From Gemmatimonadota bacterium (GTDB lineage Bacteria > Gemmatimonadota > Gemmatimonadetes > Longimicrobiales > Gaopeijiaceae): 43,639 nt of DNA. Below are positions 19,107-28,447 of the stretch, piece by piece (position 1 is the first letter of the stretch; every line of letters begins with the position of its first letter). Location of the stretch: the NCBI GenBank assembly GCA_028874985.1, contig JAPPGI010000148.1, forward strand, positions 1 through 43,639, read 5' to 3'. The position numbers and the translations under genes were made by a program. Below the pieces are notes generated by a model that was not told the origin of the DNA, did no database searches, and worked only from the letters and a program-made list of their open reading frames with translations.

Positions 19107-20989
19107 ACCGAGAGCTCCCTGGCGAGGTCGCCCATGAGCGCCGCGGCACGTTCCAGCACCTCCTCGGGCGGCTCGCGGCCGGGGCCCGCCGGAGAGAACC
19201 GCTGCAGGTCACAGTCGTCGAGGCAGGCGAAGAGGCGTTCCAGCGTTTCCCCGGACGCCCCCCTCCTGCGAGCCAGACGGTCCACCTCTTCGCGCAGGAG
19301 CCCGGCCTCGGCGATGTTCAGCTTGTCGGCCAGGAATCCCTGAAGCGCGCCTGCGACTTCGGCATGGAATTCCCGCGGATCGCCCCCGGCCAGTCCCCTG
19401 GCCCTCGCCAGCCGTTTCTTCGCCATCCTCCGGGCCCTGCGCACCCGCGCATACGCCACGTCCCCCTCGATCCGGTCGCGGTGGCGACGAACCGCCGCCG
19501 CCCCCGCCACGGCCGCCACCGGCAGCAGCAGGACGATCCAGAACCCGGCGGTCGAGTGAAGCGGCACTCCGACGGGCCTGAGTTGCGGCGGGCCGATGTG
19601 GATGAAGCGGATCTCCTCGCGGATGGGCTCGACCGCCGAGGGGACGGCGCCGTTCTCCCCGCCGGGTGCCGCCGCATCGCCCGTGACGGTGATCGCCACC
19701 GGCTCGGACCGCGCAATCCCGTAGGTGCGGGCCCGCGCGTCGAAGTACGCGACCTCGACCGGAGGGATGGTCGGGCTGCCGGGAGCACGCGGGATGAGCA
19801 CGTACTCGTAGCTGCGCGTCCCCCGGATGCTGCCGCCCCCGGGCGCGATGTTCTCGCTGGTCTCGGGCGGGAACACCTCGAACTCGCCGGGGAAGGCGAT
19901 CTCGGGGGCGGGGAGGGCGCGGAGATTGCCGGTGCCGGTCAGGTCCAGCCGGAAGGTGAGCGCCTCGTTGGCGGCCACGGAAGCGCGGTCGACCGTGGTG
20001 GAGAGATTCAGCTCGCCGACGTGTCCGGCGAACGACGCGGGACGGCCCTCGGCGGGCAGGGGCAGCACCTCTATGGCGACCGGGCGCGAAGCCACCGTTA
20101 CGGGAACCCGGCGGTCGAAGAGGCCCGAACCGCCGAAGAAGTCGCCGAAGGGGTCCCGCCGCCGCCTTTCGCGCACCCGCACCTGGGCCTCGATGCCGAG
20201 TGGCTCGACGGTGCGCTCGCCGCTTCCGGTCGGGAAGAGAGCCACGCGCCGTACGGCGGCCGTGACGTACTCGGTGCCGTCGCGCACCACGCGCTCCACC
20301 TCCGGTGCCTGGGACCGCTCAAGCTCCTCGGCCCAGAAGCCGGTGGTCCGCGGCAGCATGGATATGCTGTACGAGTCGACGTTCACCCGGGTGAAGATCC
20401 GGTACTCCACCACGACCGGCTCGTTCTCGAAGACGGTGGTGCGGCTGACCTTCGCCTCTATGAAGAGATCCTCCGGGGAGACTTCGTCGACCGGGTCTTC
20501 CGGCTCGGCGATTCCCCCCCGGGGCGCCGGCGTGTCGGACACGACCAGCGACACCGGCTCCGTCTCGTAGGTGTTCCCCCCGACGGTGACCTTCACGGGG
20601 CCGATTTCGAAGACCCCCTCCTCGATGGCCTGGAAGCGGTACTGGTAGGTGAGCGTCATGCTGGTCCGGCCGTTCGCGATCTGCACCGAGGTCGACGTCC
20701 CCGACCCGAGGTATTGGCCGAACTCCTCCATGTCGGGCAGGACAGGTTCAGCGTCGGCCTGCTGAGCCCCCGACACCTCGACGTTGAGCACGAACCGGCC
20801 ACCCCAGCCGACGTTCTCCGGGCTCAGGAAGGCGCTGACCCGGATGTCCTGGGCATGGGCGGGCGCGGGAAGGGCGAAGAGGAGGGTGGCGAGGATGGGG
20901 AGGGGTGGCCGGACCGGCCTGCGGGTGAACCGTGCCGAGCCGAAGAGCACGCGCGGACGCCGCGCCCGGGATCGGTATCCGGCCGACAC
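19103..20989 (-). CDS. batD: Canonical BatD, membrane-anchored
   Basis: BatD family (oxygen tolerance) protein of 628 residues. An N-terminal hydrophobic segment (about 30-47, ending APAHA-Q) exports three Ig-like domains: about 49-152 (VSAFLSPENVGWGGRFVLNVEV), 175-310 (VENEP-type, EAKVSRTTVFENEPVVVEYRI) and 311-436. The third opens with the family hallmark LPLPAEGRPASFAGHVG. A transmembrane helix (about 483-500) leads to a cytoplasmic helical domain (501-628). This is the only one of five BatD-type genes here with the membrane anchor and cytoplasmic tail. The start is GTG at 20989, three bases after the preceding stop; GAGAGG is unusually close to it, so a start further in (GTG, Val14) is possible. 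Confidence 0.85.
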   Translation of the reverse strand: MSAGYRSRARRPRVLFGSARFTRRPVRPPLPILATLLFALPAPAHAQDIRVSAFLSPENVGWGGRFVLNVEVSGAQQADAEPVLPDMEEFGQYLGSGTSTSVQIANGRTSMTLTYQYRFQAIEEGVFEIGPVKVTVGGNTYETEPVSLVVSDTPAPRGGIAEPEDPVDEVSPEDLFIEAKVSRTTVFENEPVVVEYRIFTRVNVDSYSISMLPRTTGFWAEELERSQAPEVERVVRDGTEYVTAAVRRVALFPTGSGERTVEPLGIEAQVRVRERRRRDPFGDFFGGSGLFDRRVPVTVASRPVAIEVLPLPAEGRPASFAGHVGELNLSTTVDRASVAANEALTFRLDLTGTGNLRALPAPEIAFPGEFEVFPPETSENIAPGGGSIRGTRSYEYVLIPRAPGSPTIPPVEVAYFDARARTYGIARSEPVAITVTGDAAAPGGENGAVPSAVEPIREEIRFIHIGPPQLRPVGVPLHSTAGFWIVLLLPVAAVAGAAAVRRHRDRIEGDVAYARVRRARRMAKKRLARARGLAGGDPREFHAEVAGALQGFLADKLNIAEAGLLREEVDRLARRRGASGETLERLFACLDDCDLQRFSPAGPGREPPEEVLERAAALMGDLARELSV

Positions 20990-20992
20990 CTC

Positions 20993-22822
20993 TCAGCGCC
21001 CCGCCCCCGCGGGAACCACCGTCACGGTGAAGGGGTGGCTTCGCGTCGTGCCGTAGGACTCGGTCTCGGGGTCGAAGAAGGACATCTCCACGGCTGGGAT
21101 CTCGTAGCGTCCCGGGGTGGCGGCGGTGAGGCGGTGGGTGTACGTGCGCGTTCCCTGCAACTTGTAGCGGCCATACCCGGCCAGGTCCGTTCGGATCTCG
21201 GGCGCGGACACGGTGAAACCGCTCGGGAAACCGATCTCGGGATCCGGGAGCCCTTCCACGTATCCCTCCACCTCCACCTTGACCTCCAACGTGACCGTCC
21301 CGCCCACCTCGACCCGGGTCCCGTTCATCCTGGATGCCGCCGCCAGCGTCCCCACGTGGCCACGGAAGGACGTGGGGCGGCCCTCGTCGGGCAGGGGGAG
21401 GACTTCCAGTGTGAGCGGGTTGGCGGTCAGGATGTAGGAGGTGGATTCGCGGCCGAAGTCGTCCGGGGAGGTCCGGGCCCATGCATCGCCAGGTTTGTCG
21501 ACTCGGACTTCCAGGCTGACCTCCCCCACCTCCAACCGGCCGGATCGTCGCGGCAGCAGCGCAAAGCGGTCCGCCCGGATGCGACCATGCATGAACGTGC
21601 CGTCGACTTCCTCCCTGGCGTACCCCGGTCGCTCCAACACGTCGAAGGCGTCGAGCGTAGGCCGCGACTTCGTCCCGATTCGCGGCGATAGGCCATGCCC
21701 GCCGCGCGCAACCAGATACGTCACGATGACGGGCTCGCCGACATAGGCGCGGGGTTTTGCGGCGACGGCCGTCAGGGAGAGGTGTCCGGGTGGGTCCCCG
21801 CCGGCCGGCACCTCGTCCACGGTGACGGCGACCGGGCTGGACTCGACGGTTCGGCCCTCGGCGACGATCCGCACCGGGCCGATCTCCAAGCGGCCCGGCC
21901 GGAGCGCGCGGAACCGGTAGCGGTACGTCATCCCGTCCCCGTTGGTACCCCCGTGCAACCATGGCTCCTCCGACCCCAGGAACTCCGCGAAGCCGCCCGT
22001 TTCCGGCGCCGTCGGCTCTTCGTCCAGTTCGAGCGTACCCGCGACCTCCACCCTGACAACGAACTCCCCCCCGACCCAGATCGACCCGGATTCGACGGTG
22101 GCCCTGACCTCCAGACGGGGAGGTTCGTCAGTGACCACCAGGGTGACCGCGTTGCTCTCATAGGTCGAATCCCGGTCGACGACCCCTACCGGCGCGATGA
22201 CGAACTCGCCCGGCGCCCGTGCACGAAGACTGCACCGAAACTCCCATCCCCTGCCGTAGCAGGACCCGGCCCCGTCGGCCACGTCAAAGATATCGGGCTC
22301 GATGAACTCGAGATTCTCCGATTCCAGGCCCGTGACCTCGGCGACCAACTCGAACTCGTCCCCCACCCTCACCCGGGACGGCTCGACCCGGGCCTCGACC
22401 CATACGCCGGAACGTCCCACCAGCACGGCCACCGCCTCGGTCTCCATCTCCCTGCCGTCGGCCGTGATCCGGAACGGTTTCATTTCGAAGAAACCCCTGC
22501 GGTCGGCCACGAACACGTAGGACAGGGTGACCGAGTTCGCGGCCACGCCCCCCTCCTCGTCGCCTACGCCGACCTCCACCGCCGGATCGTAGGGGTTCAC
22601 GCACCGCGCGAAGTCGAACAGTTCGGGGATGAGTACGCTCTCCACCTCCTTCGCCCCGCGCACCTCGACGACGAGCCTGAACTCCTCACCGACGGCCACC
22701 TCCGGCGGATCCGCGTAGGCTTCCACCCTGGGTTCCGGCATCTGCGCGGCCGCCGGCGACAGGACGATCGGGGACATGAGGACCGCCGTGAGCGCGCTCA
22801 GGGTCCCGTGTATGTTGTTCAT
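20993..22822 (-). CDS. BatD-like secreted protein, type A (copy 2)
   Basis: A 609-residue BatD relative without a C-terminal membrane segment. The signal peptide (MNNIHGTLSALTAVLMSPIV, cleavage near AAAQ, residue 27) is followed by five Ig-like domains. Three are of the first-domain type (starts EAYADPPEVAVGEEF, EARVEPSRVRVGDEF, RATVESGSIWVGGEF), one is of the second type (AYVGEPVIVTYLV), and a last one opens with LPLPDEGRPTSFRGHVG (near 490). It ends YGTTRSHPFTVTVVPAG, very like the type-A copy at 24690. Two cysteines in domain 2 (SCYGRGWEFRC) could form a disulfide. The ATG overlaps the previous stop (ATGA). It probably acts in the periplasm. Confidence 0.78.
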   Translation of the reverse strand: MNNIHGTLSALTAVLMSPIVLSPAAAQMPEPRVEAYADPPEVAVGEEFRLVVEVRGAKEVESVLIPELFDFARCVNPYDPAVEVGVGDEEGGVAANSVTLSYVFVADRRGFFEMKPFRITADGREMETEAVAVLVGRSGVWVEARVEPSRVRVGDEFELVAEVTGLESENLEFIEPDIFDVADGAGSCYGRGWEFRCSLRARAPGEFVIAPVGVVDRDSTYESNAVTLVVTDEPPRLEVRATVESGSIWVGGEFVVRVEVAGTLELDEEPTAPETGGFAEFLGSEEPWLHGGTNGDGMTYRYRFRALRPGRLEIGPVRIVAEGRTVESSPVAVTVDEVPAGGDPPGHLSLTAVAAKPRAYVGEPVIVTYLVARGGHGLSPRIGTKSRPTLDAFDVLERPGYAREEVDGTFMHGRIRADRFALLPRRSGRLEVGEVSLEVRVDKPGDAWARTSPDDFGRESTSYILTANPLTLEVLPLPDEGRPTSFRGHVGTLAAASRMNGTRVEVGGTVTLEVKVEVEGYVEGLPDPEIGFPSGFTVSAPEIRTDLAGYGRYKLQGTRTYTHRLTAATPGRYEIPAVEMSFFDPETESYGTTRSHPFTVTVVPAGAGR

Positions 22823-24690
22823 TTACCCTGCTCCTCCGCGGCGGGGGTTACTGTAAGATCAAAGGGCCCGGCCCGGGAGATCCCGTACGACTCCGATTCG
22901 GGATCGAACCAGGACACCTCGATGGCGGGGATACGGAAGCTTCCCTCGCGGCCCGCGACCAGCAGGTAGGTGTCGGCGCGCGTTCCACGCGGACCGGTGC
23001 GGTCGTCACGGGCGTCAAAGCGAACGGTCTCGGGTTCGGAAACGTCGAAGCCCGCTGGAAACGCGATCTCGGGATCGGGCATGACGCTGCTGTGACCGGG
23101 CCCCGAAAGCTCGACCTGCAACGTGACCGTGTCCCCCGGTGCCGCGTTCGTGCGATCCACCCAGCAGACCAGCTCGAGGCTCCCCACATGTCCCCGGAAC
23201 GACTCGGGGCGGCCCACTTCGGGAAGGGGCACAACTTCGATGGAAACGTCGTCGGTGGTGAGGGTGAGGGGCGTCCAGTTCCCCCCGAACCGCGCACTCC
23301 GCTCTACGGGCGTCAACCCGAAGTCCGCCGCGTCCCGCCGACGTACCTGTCCCTTGAGTGCAGCCGGTCCGATCTTCTTCCTGCCGGGCTCGCGAGGGTA
23401 GACGGCCAGGCGGTGCTCCGCGCCGGGAGAATACTCGCGGCCATCCAGCGAAACACGGTCGTCAAGACCAAACCGCCCGTAGACGGGCCCGAGCCGGTGA
23501 ACCTCCAAACCCTCCTGCGGGGGCAACGCCAGCGAGTCGTATTCCCACCACCAGCTCCCCTCGCCGAACCACCGAGGGCTTCTCGACAGGGTCCGATAGG
23601 ATATGACCACCGGTTCCCCGACGTAGACCCGGTGCTTGTCGGCCTCGGTCGTGACCCGCAGATCCTCCGCAGACACCGGGGGCTCGAGGGGGGCCTCGCC
23701 GATCGCGAGATGCAGCGGCTCGGTCAGGATCGCCTGGCCGCCCGCCCTGATGCGGACCGGACCGATCTCATGCTCGCCCGCCGTCAACGCCCGGAACCGG
23801 TATTCGCCACTTCTGTAGTACTCGCCCCCGAATCCCCTTCCCCAGCCACTATCGATCAGCCTCGCGAAGCCGGACATCTCCGGCAGCACCGGTTCCTCAT
23901 CCACTCCGGGAACGCCTTCCACTTCCACCACCAGAACGAAGTCCCCTCCCACCCAGGCCTGCTCTGTGTTGAGCGCCGCATGGGCTTCGACGACGGGCGG
24001 CTCGTCGCTCACCACGAGCGTCAGCGGCTCGCTCTCGTAACTCCCGCTCCCCACCTTGACCGACACGGGCCCGATCTCATGCGTACCGGGCTTCAGGGCC
24101 ACATAGTTCAACCTGGCCTCGCCCAGCCCACGACCGCTGCCGCTCCTCCTGGCGAAGTCGGAAATGTCGCGAAGCACCGGCCCCTCCAGCAGGCGTTCCA
24201 CGCCCTGGAAATGGACGTGCACCTCGAACCTCTCCATCACCCTCACCTCCGCGGGCTCGATCCACGCCTCGACCGTCACCGTCTCGGGATCCTTCACGAG
24301 CAGCGTCAACAGTTCCGTCTCGAGATCGCGGCCGTCGGCCGTCACCAGGATGGGGCCGATCTCGCCCCGCCCCGCCGCCCTGGCCACGAACGAGAAGGTG
24401 AAGATCACCGACCCCCCCGTCTGTCCCGGCTCGGGGGTCGTGATCTCGGTGCTGAAGGGAAGCAGTCCGTCCCGCGGGAGGCCGGACACCGCGAAGAGGG
24501 GGGGAATGAACACGTCGTCGATCTCCCTGACCCCCGTGACCTCGACGATCACCCGGAAACGGTCCCCGACCTCGACCTCGGCGGATTCCAGGTAGGCTCG
24601 CACGGAGGGTTCCTGGGCGGACAACGCGCTGGTCCCGAGCATGGCGATCAGGGTGAACGCGAACACCCGCGCCAGGAGTCCCCGAACCAC
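22819..24690 (-). CDS. BatD-like secreted protein, type B (copy 3)
   Basis: A 623-residue BatD relative, signal peptide plus five Ig-like domains, no C-terminal membrane helix. Three N-terminal domains open with RAYLESAEVEVGDRF, EAWIEPAEVRVMERF and HAALNTEQAWVGGDF. A fourth contains VYVGEPVVISYRTL, and the fifth opens with VPLPEVGRPESFRGHVG (near 497). The C-terminal domain ends EVSWFDPESESYGISRAG and closely resembles the type-B copy at 26542, not its immediate neighbours. The start is GTG at 24690, which shares one base with the upstream TAG stop (TAGTG). Likely periplasmic; the role is inferred only from operon membership. Confidence 0.78.
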   Translation of the reverse strand: MVRGLLARVFAFTLIAMLGTSALSAQEPSVRAYLESAEVEVGDRFRVIVEVTGVREIDDVFIPPLFAVSGLPRDGLLPFSTEITTPEPGQTGGSVIFTFSFVARAAGRGEIGPILVTADGRDLETELLTLLVKDPETVTVEAWIEPAEVRVMERFEVHVHFQGVERLLEGPVLRDISDFARRSGSGRGLGEARLNYVALKPGTHEIGPVSVKVGSGSYESEPLTLVVSDEPPVVEAHAALNTEQAWVGGDFVLVVEVEGVPGVDEEPVLPEMSGFARLIDSGWGRGFGGEYYRSGEYRFRALTAGEHEIGPVRIRAGGQAILTEPLHLAIGEAPLEPPVSAEDLRVTTEADKHRVYVGEPVVISYRTLSRSPRWFGEGSWWWEYDSLALPPQEGLEVHRLGPVYGRFGLDDRVSLDGREYSPGAEHRLAVYPREPGRKKIGPAALKGQVRRRDAADFGLTPVERSARFGGNWTPLTLTTDDVSIEVVPLPEVGRPESFRGHVGSLELVCWVDRTNAAPGDTVTLQVELSGPGHSSVMPDPEIAFPAGFDVSEPETVRFDARDDRTGPRGTRADTYLLVAGREGSFRIPAIEVSWFDPESESYGISRAGPFDLTVTPAAEEQGK

Positions 24691-26537
24691 TACCGCCCCC
24701 CCGCCCCCACCGGAACCACCGTCACGGTAAGGGGATGGCTGCGGGTCGTGCCGTAGGATTCGGTCCCGGGGTCGAAGAAGGACATCTCCACGGCGGGGAT
24801 CTCGTGTTCCCCCGGCGCTACGGCCGTCAGGTGGTAGGTGTACGTGCGGGTCCCTCCCAGTTGCTCCCCGCGGTACGAAGTCCTATCCCGGACTTCGCCC
24901 GCTGAGACCGCGAACGCGTCCGGAAACTCGATTTCGGGATCCGGCAGCTCCTCCACAAGTCCCTCCACCGACACTTCGAACCGCACGGTCACCGTCTCAC
25001 CCACCTCGGCACGGGTCCGGTCCACCCACGTCACGGCCTCCAGCGTGCCCACATGGCCCCTGAACGACGCGGGACGGCCCTCTTCCGGCAGCGGCAGCAC
25101 CTGCAGCGCATGCGGGTTGGAGGTGAGGATCATCGAGGTCTCCTCCCGCCCGTGGGCCAAGGACCCCCAAAGCCGAGCCTCCACGGTGGCGGTACCCAAC
25201 TCCAATCGGCCCGACTTCCGCGCCCGGAGCGCGACCCGGCGCAGTCTCTCCCTCTCGTATCGCCGGCCGTCCACGACCATCTCCCGCCCATACCACCCCC
25301 AACCGACCTCATGCACGTCGAAGTCCTCGAACGCGGGCCAGGACTTTGCGCCGACCCTCGGCCCCATGGACCTGCCGTCGTAGCCGATGGCATGCTCCAC
25401 CACCACGGGCTCGCCGACGTAGGCGCGCGTCCTGCCGGGAAGGACGCGGAAGACGATATCGTCCCCGGGTTCGGTGTCTCCCGTCGGCACCTCATCCACG
25501 ACCACGGAGATCCGCTGGCTCAGGTACGTCCGGCCGTTGCCCACGATCCGCATCGGCTCGATTTCGAATTCGCCGGCCCGGAGGGCACGGAAACCGTAGA
25601 CTCGCCGCACTTGCCCTGCGCGGATGTCATGGGAGAACTCGTCGACTTCGAGAAGCTCCGCAAAGGCGTCGGCCCGGGGAACTGCGGGCTCCTCGTCCAG
25701 TTCGCTGACACCCGTGACTTCCAGCTTGAAGTCGAACTCGCCCCCTACCCAGATCGACCGGGCCTCCAGGGTGGCCTCCACCTCCACGCGGGGCGGCTCG
25801 ATGACGAGCGCCACCGGTTCACTCTCGTAGGTGAGGTCCCCGGCCACGACCCTGAGCGGCGGCACCACGAACTCGCCCGCATCGGCCGCCTCCAGTATCC
25901 AGGTCGCGCTGGTTTCCGTCTGCATCCCGCTGCGGTAGATGCTCCAGGACAGGTCGAACACGTCGGGCGTGATGAACTCGTGGGTCCAGGCCCGCGAGCC
26001 GAAGATCTCGGCGGTCAGCGTGAAGTCGTCCCCAACGTGGATCCGGGAGGGCTCGACGCGGGTCTTGACAACCGGCTCGGAAAGCGGATGGCGGTTGACC
26101 AGGACCGCCACCGACCCGGTTTCCAGACTCCGGCCGTCGGCGATGATCCGGAACGGGCCCACTTCGAACAACCCGGGTTCCCGGGCCACCAACGCGTAGG
26201 CGAGCGTGAAGGAGTTCGCAGACTCCGGGCCCGCTCCGTCCGCAACCTTGACCGCGAGGGAGGGCCTGGGAGAGTCGAAGCGCTCCGCGAAGTCGAAGCG
26301 CTCCGGGGCGGTCACACGCTCGAGCGTCCGCGCCCCATTCACCTTGACCAGCAGCCGGAACTGCTCGCCCACGGCCACTTCGGGTGGGTCCGCGTACGCC
26401 TCGACGGAGGGCTCCTGTCCCCGCGCGGCGCCGACCGCCACGAGAAGGGAAGGGAACGAGGCCGCCAGCACCGCGCGGATCCGCCCCGGTCCCTTCGGAT
26501 ACATCCGGATTCCCGACACCACTCCGGGTCCGTTCAT
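24690..26537 (-). CDS. BatD-like secreted protein, type A' (copy 4)
   Basis: A 615-residue BatD relative: signal peptide (cleavage near GAARG-Q), three first-type domains (EAYADPPEVAVGEQF, TRVEPSRIHVGDDF, EATLEARSIWVGGEF), one second-type domain (AYVGEPVVVEHAI) and a final domain opening with LPLPEEGRPASFRGHVG (near 490). It ends YGTTRSHPLTVTVVPVG with no membrane anchor. It is clearly the sister of the type-A copy at 20993; the last 95 or so bases of the two genes are about 85-90% identical by eye. The start MNGPGVVSGIRMYP is chosen for its strong AGGAGG site, formed by the terminal glycine codons of the gene upstream, whose stop lies four bases before the ATG. Confidence 0.78.
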   Translation of the reverse strand: MNGPGVVSGIRMYPKGPGRIRAVLAASFPSLLVAVGAARGQEPSVEAYADPPEVAVGEQFRLLVKVNGARTLERVTAPERFDFAERFDSPRPSLAVKVADGAGPESANSFTLAYALVAREPGLFEVGPFRIIADGRSLETGSVAVLVNRHPLSEPVVKTRVEPSRIHVGDDFTLTAEIFGSRAWTHEFITPDVFDLSWSIYRSGMQTETSATWILEAADAGEFVVPPLRVVAGDLTYESEPVALVIEPPRVEVEATLEARSIWVGGEFDFKLEVTGVSELDEEPAVPRADAFAELLEVDEFSHDIRAGQVRRVYGFRALRAGEFEIEPMRIVGNGRTYLSQRISVVVDEVPTGDTEPGDDIVFRVLPGRTRAYVGEPVVVEHAIGYDGRSMGPRVGAKSWPAFEDFDVHEVGWGWYGREMVVDGRRYERERLRRVALRARKSGRLELGTATVEARLWGSLAHGREETSMILTSNPHALQVLPLPEEGRPASFRGHVGTLEAVTWVDRTRAEVGETVTVRFEVSVEGLVEELPDPEIEFPDAFAVSAGEVRDRTSYRGEQLGGTRTYTYHLTAVAPGEHEIPAVEMSFFDPGTESYGTTRSHPLTVTVVPVGAGGR

Positions 26538-26541
26538 TCTC

Positions 26542-28446
26542 TCAACCTCCTCCTTCCCGCGGCCCACCGGCGACGGTGATATCGAACGGTTCGGAGCCGG
26601 CAGTCCCGTACGACTCCTTTTCGGGATCGAACCAGGAGACTTCAACCGCGGGGATCCGGAATCCGCCCTCCTGCCGCGCGACCAGGCGGTAGCTGTAGAA
26701 GTGCGTCAGCGCAAATCCCTCGCCGACCGCCGGGGCATCGGGAACCACCTCCGGTTCAATGACTTCGAACCCGGTCGGGAACCGGATCTCCGGATCGGGC
26801 GGGACCACATCCTCGCCGACGCTCGAAATCTCGACACGCACGGTCAGCGTGTCGCCGGTTTGCATGTGGGTCCGGTCCACCCGGGACACCACTGCGAGCC
26901 TTCCCACATGCCCCCGGAATGACGCGGGGCGGCCTTCGGCGGGCAGCGGCACGACCTCGATCGGGATCGGGTCGGTCGTGAGGGTCACCGGAGTCCAGGT
27001 TCCCTGACGCTCGGCCCGGTTCGTTTCCCAGCCGTAGTCGCTCTCGCGGCGTTGGTTGACCTGCAACATGAGTTCGGCAGGCCTGATCGCCGTCTCGCCG
27101 GCCTCGACGGGAGAGAACATCACGTGGTGCTCCGAGGCGACGCGGTACAGGCGACCTTCCAGGGAGACCCGTTCCCGCCAGCGTCCCCGTGACCGGATCC
27201 TCCGGTGTTGGAAGTCGTCGTGCGCGGGCAGGACAAGGGTGTCGTCCTCCTCGACCTCCCACCCTTCGAAGCCCGAACGATTGTCCCTGGCAAGCACGCG
27301 ATAGGTGACGATCACCGGCTCGCCCACGTAAACCCTGCGCTGCTCGGCCGTGGCCGTGGCCCGCAGGTCCTTCGGGGACTCGACGGGCGCGGGCGGCGGG
27401 GCCTCGCCGACCACCAGCTTCAGGGGCTCGGTCAGAGCCGTCCGGCCGCCGGCCGTCACCTGTACGGGCCCGATCTCGTATTCGCCCGCGGATACGACGC
27501 GGATCCGGTAGTCGCGGTGTACCGTGTAGCGATCACCACCTGACGAGCCCCTCCCGCCACCCCTGGCACGCGGAGGTTCGGCGAAGGCGGACATGTCGGG
27601 AAGCACGGGATCGGCATCCAGTTCCATCGCCTCGGCTTCGACCACCAGCACGACATCGCTTCCCACCCACGTCTGCCCGGTGTTGAGGAACGCCCGCGCT
27701 TCGATGGCCGGGGGGTCGCCGACCACCACCAGCGTGACCGGCTCGGTCCTGATGACATCGTCTCCCACCTTGAACACGACCGGACCGACTTCGTGGGTGC
27801 CCGGCGCCGTGGCCACAAAGCCGAACGACATCGATCCGTCCACGCCCTCTCTCGACCCCGTGGCGGCAAAGCCCCAGGTGTCCGGTGGAAGATCCGGCCA
27901 TGGCGCGATGTGTGCGGGTGTCACGTCGACAACCAGTTTGAACTCGTCCCCCACCCGCACCTCGGTGCGGTCGAGCCGGGCCCGAACCGAAACGGCGCCG
28001 GGATCCGGAAGCGTCGCGACCAGCGTGACCGCTTCGCTCTCCAGCCTTCGGCCATCGGCAGTCACCCCGAAGGGACCAAGTACGAACGATCCCGCCCTCC
28101 AGGCCACGGAGGAACAGGAGAACACGACCGATCCCGAGGCCTCCCCGGCCGGCGGAGCCCTGATCTCCGTGGCGAAGGGCAACGTGCGGTCCGGACGAGG
28201 GGGAGAGGCGTAGCGGCACGGGAAGAAGCGCCACCGGTGTACCAGTGCCTCCACCTCGCCGGCCCCGGCAATCTCGACGACCAGCCGAAACGAGTCGCCG
28301 ACTTCGACCTCGGCGGGCTCCAGGTAGGCCCGGACCGTGGGTTCCTGTGCCGCCAGCCGACCGGTCGCAAGCAGTACGATCGCCCCCGTGGCAAGCAGCG
28401 GCACACCTGCCGTCCGCACCCTCATCCTCCGTGTCATCTCACTCAT
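26542..28446 (-). CDS. BatD-like secreted protein, type B' (copy 5)
   Basis: A 634-residue BatD relative and the first of the extra copies in transcription order. After the signal peptide (PLLATGAIVLLATGRLAAQ) come three first-type domains (RAYLEPAEVEVGDSF, RARLDRTEVRVGDEF, RAFLNTGQTWVGSDV), a second-type domain (VYVGEPVIVTYRVL) and a last domain opening with VPLPAEGRPASFRGHVG (near 510). No C-terminal membrane helix. Its ends match the type-B copy at 22819 (EVSWFDPEKESYGTAG). Domain 1 has two cysteines (FFPCRY and VVFSCSS) not found in its sister. The ATG at 28446 follows the batC stop after one base, with AGGAAGG upstream; the frame is open a further 25 codons inside batC. Confidence 0.78.
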   Translation of the reverse strand: MSEMTRRMRVRTAGVPLLATGAIVLLATGRLAAQEPTVRAYLEPAEVEVGDSFRLVVEIAGAGEVEALVHRWRFFPCRYASPPRPDRTLPFATEIRAPPAGEASGSVVFSCSSVAWRAGSFVLGPFGVTADGRRLESEAVTLVATLPDPGAVSVRARLDRTEVRVGDEFKLVVDVTPAHIAPWPDLPPDTWGFAATGSREGVDGSMSFGFVATAPGTHEVGPVVFKVGDDVIRTEPVTLVVVGDPPAIEARAFLNTGQTWVGSDVVLVVEAEAMELDADPVLPDMSAFAEPPRARGGGRGSSGGDRYTVHRDYRIRVVSAGEYEIGPVQVTAGGRTALTEPLKLVVGEAPPPAPVESPKDLRATATAEQRRVYVGEPVIVTYRVLARDNRSGFEGWEVEEDDTLVLPAHDDFQHRRIRSRGRWRERVSLEGRLYRVASEHHVMFSPVEAGETAIRPAELMLQVNQRRESDYGWETNRAERQGTWTPVTLTTDPIPIEVVPLPAEGRPASFRGHVGRLAVVSRVDRTHMQTGDTLTVRVEISSVGEDVVPPDPEIRFPTGFEVIEPEVVPDAPAVGEGFALTHFYSYRLVARQEGGFRIPAVEVSWFDPEKESYGTAGSEPFDITVAGGPREGGG

Positions 28447-28447
28447 T

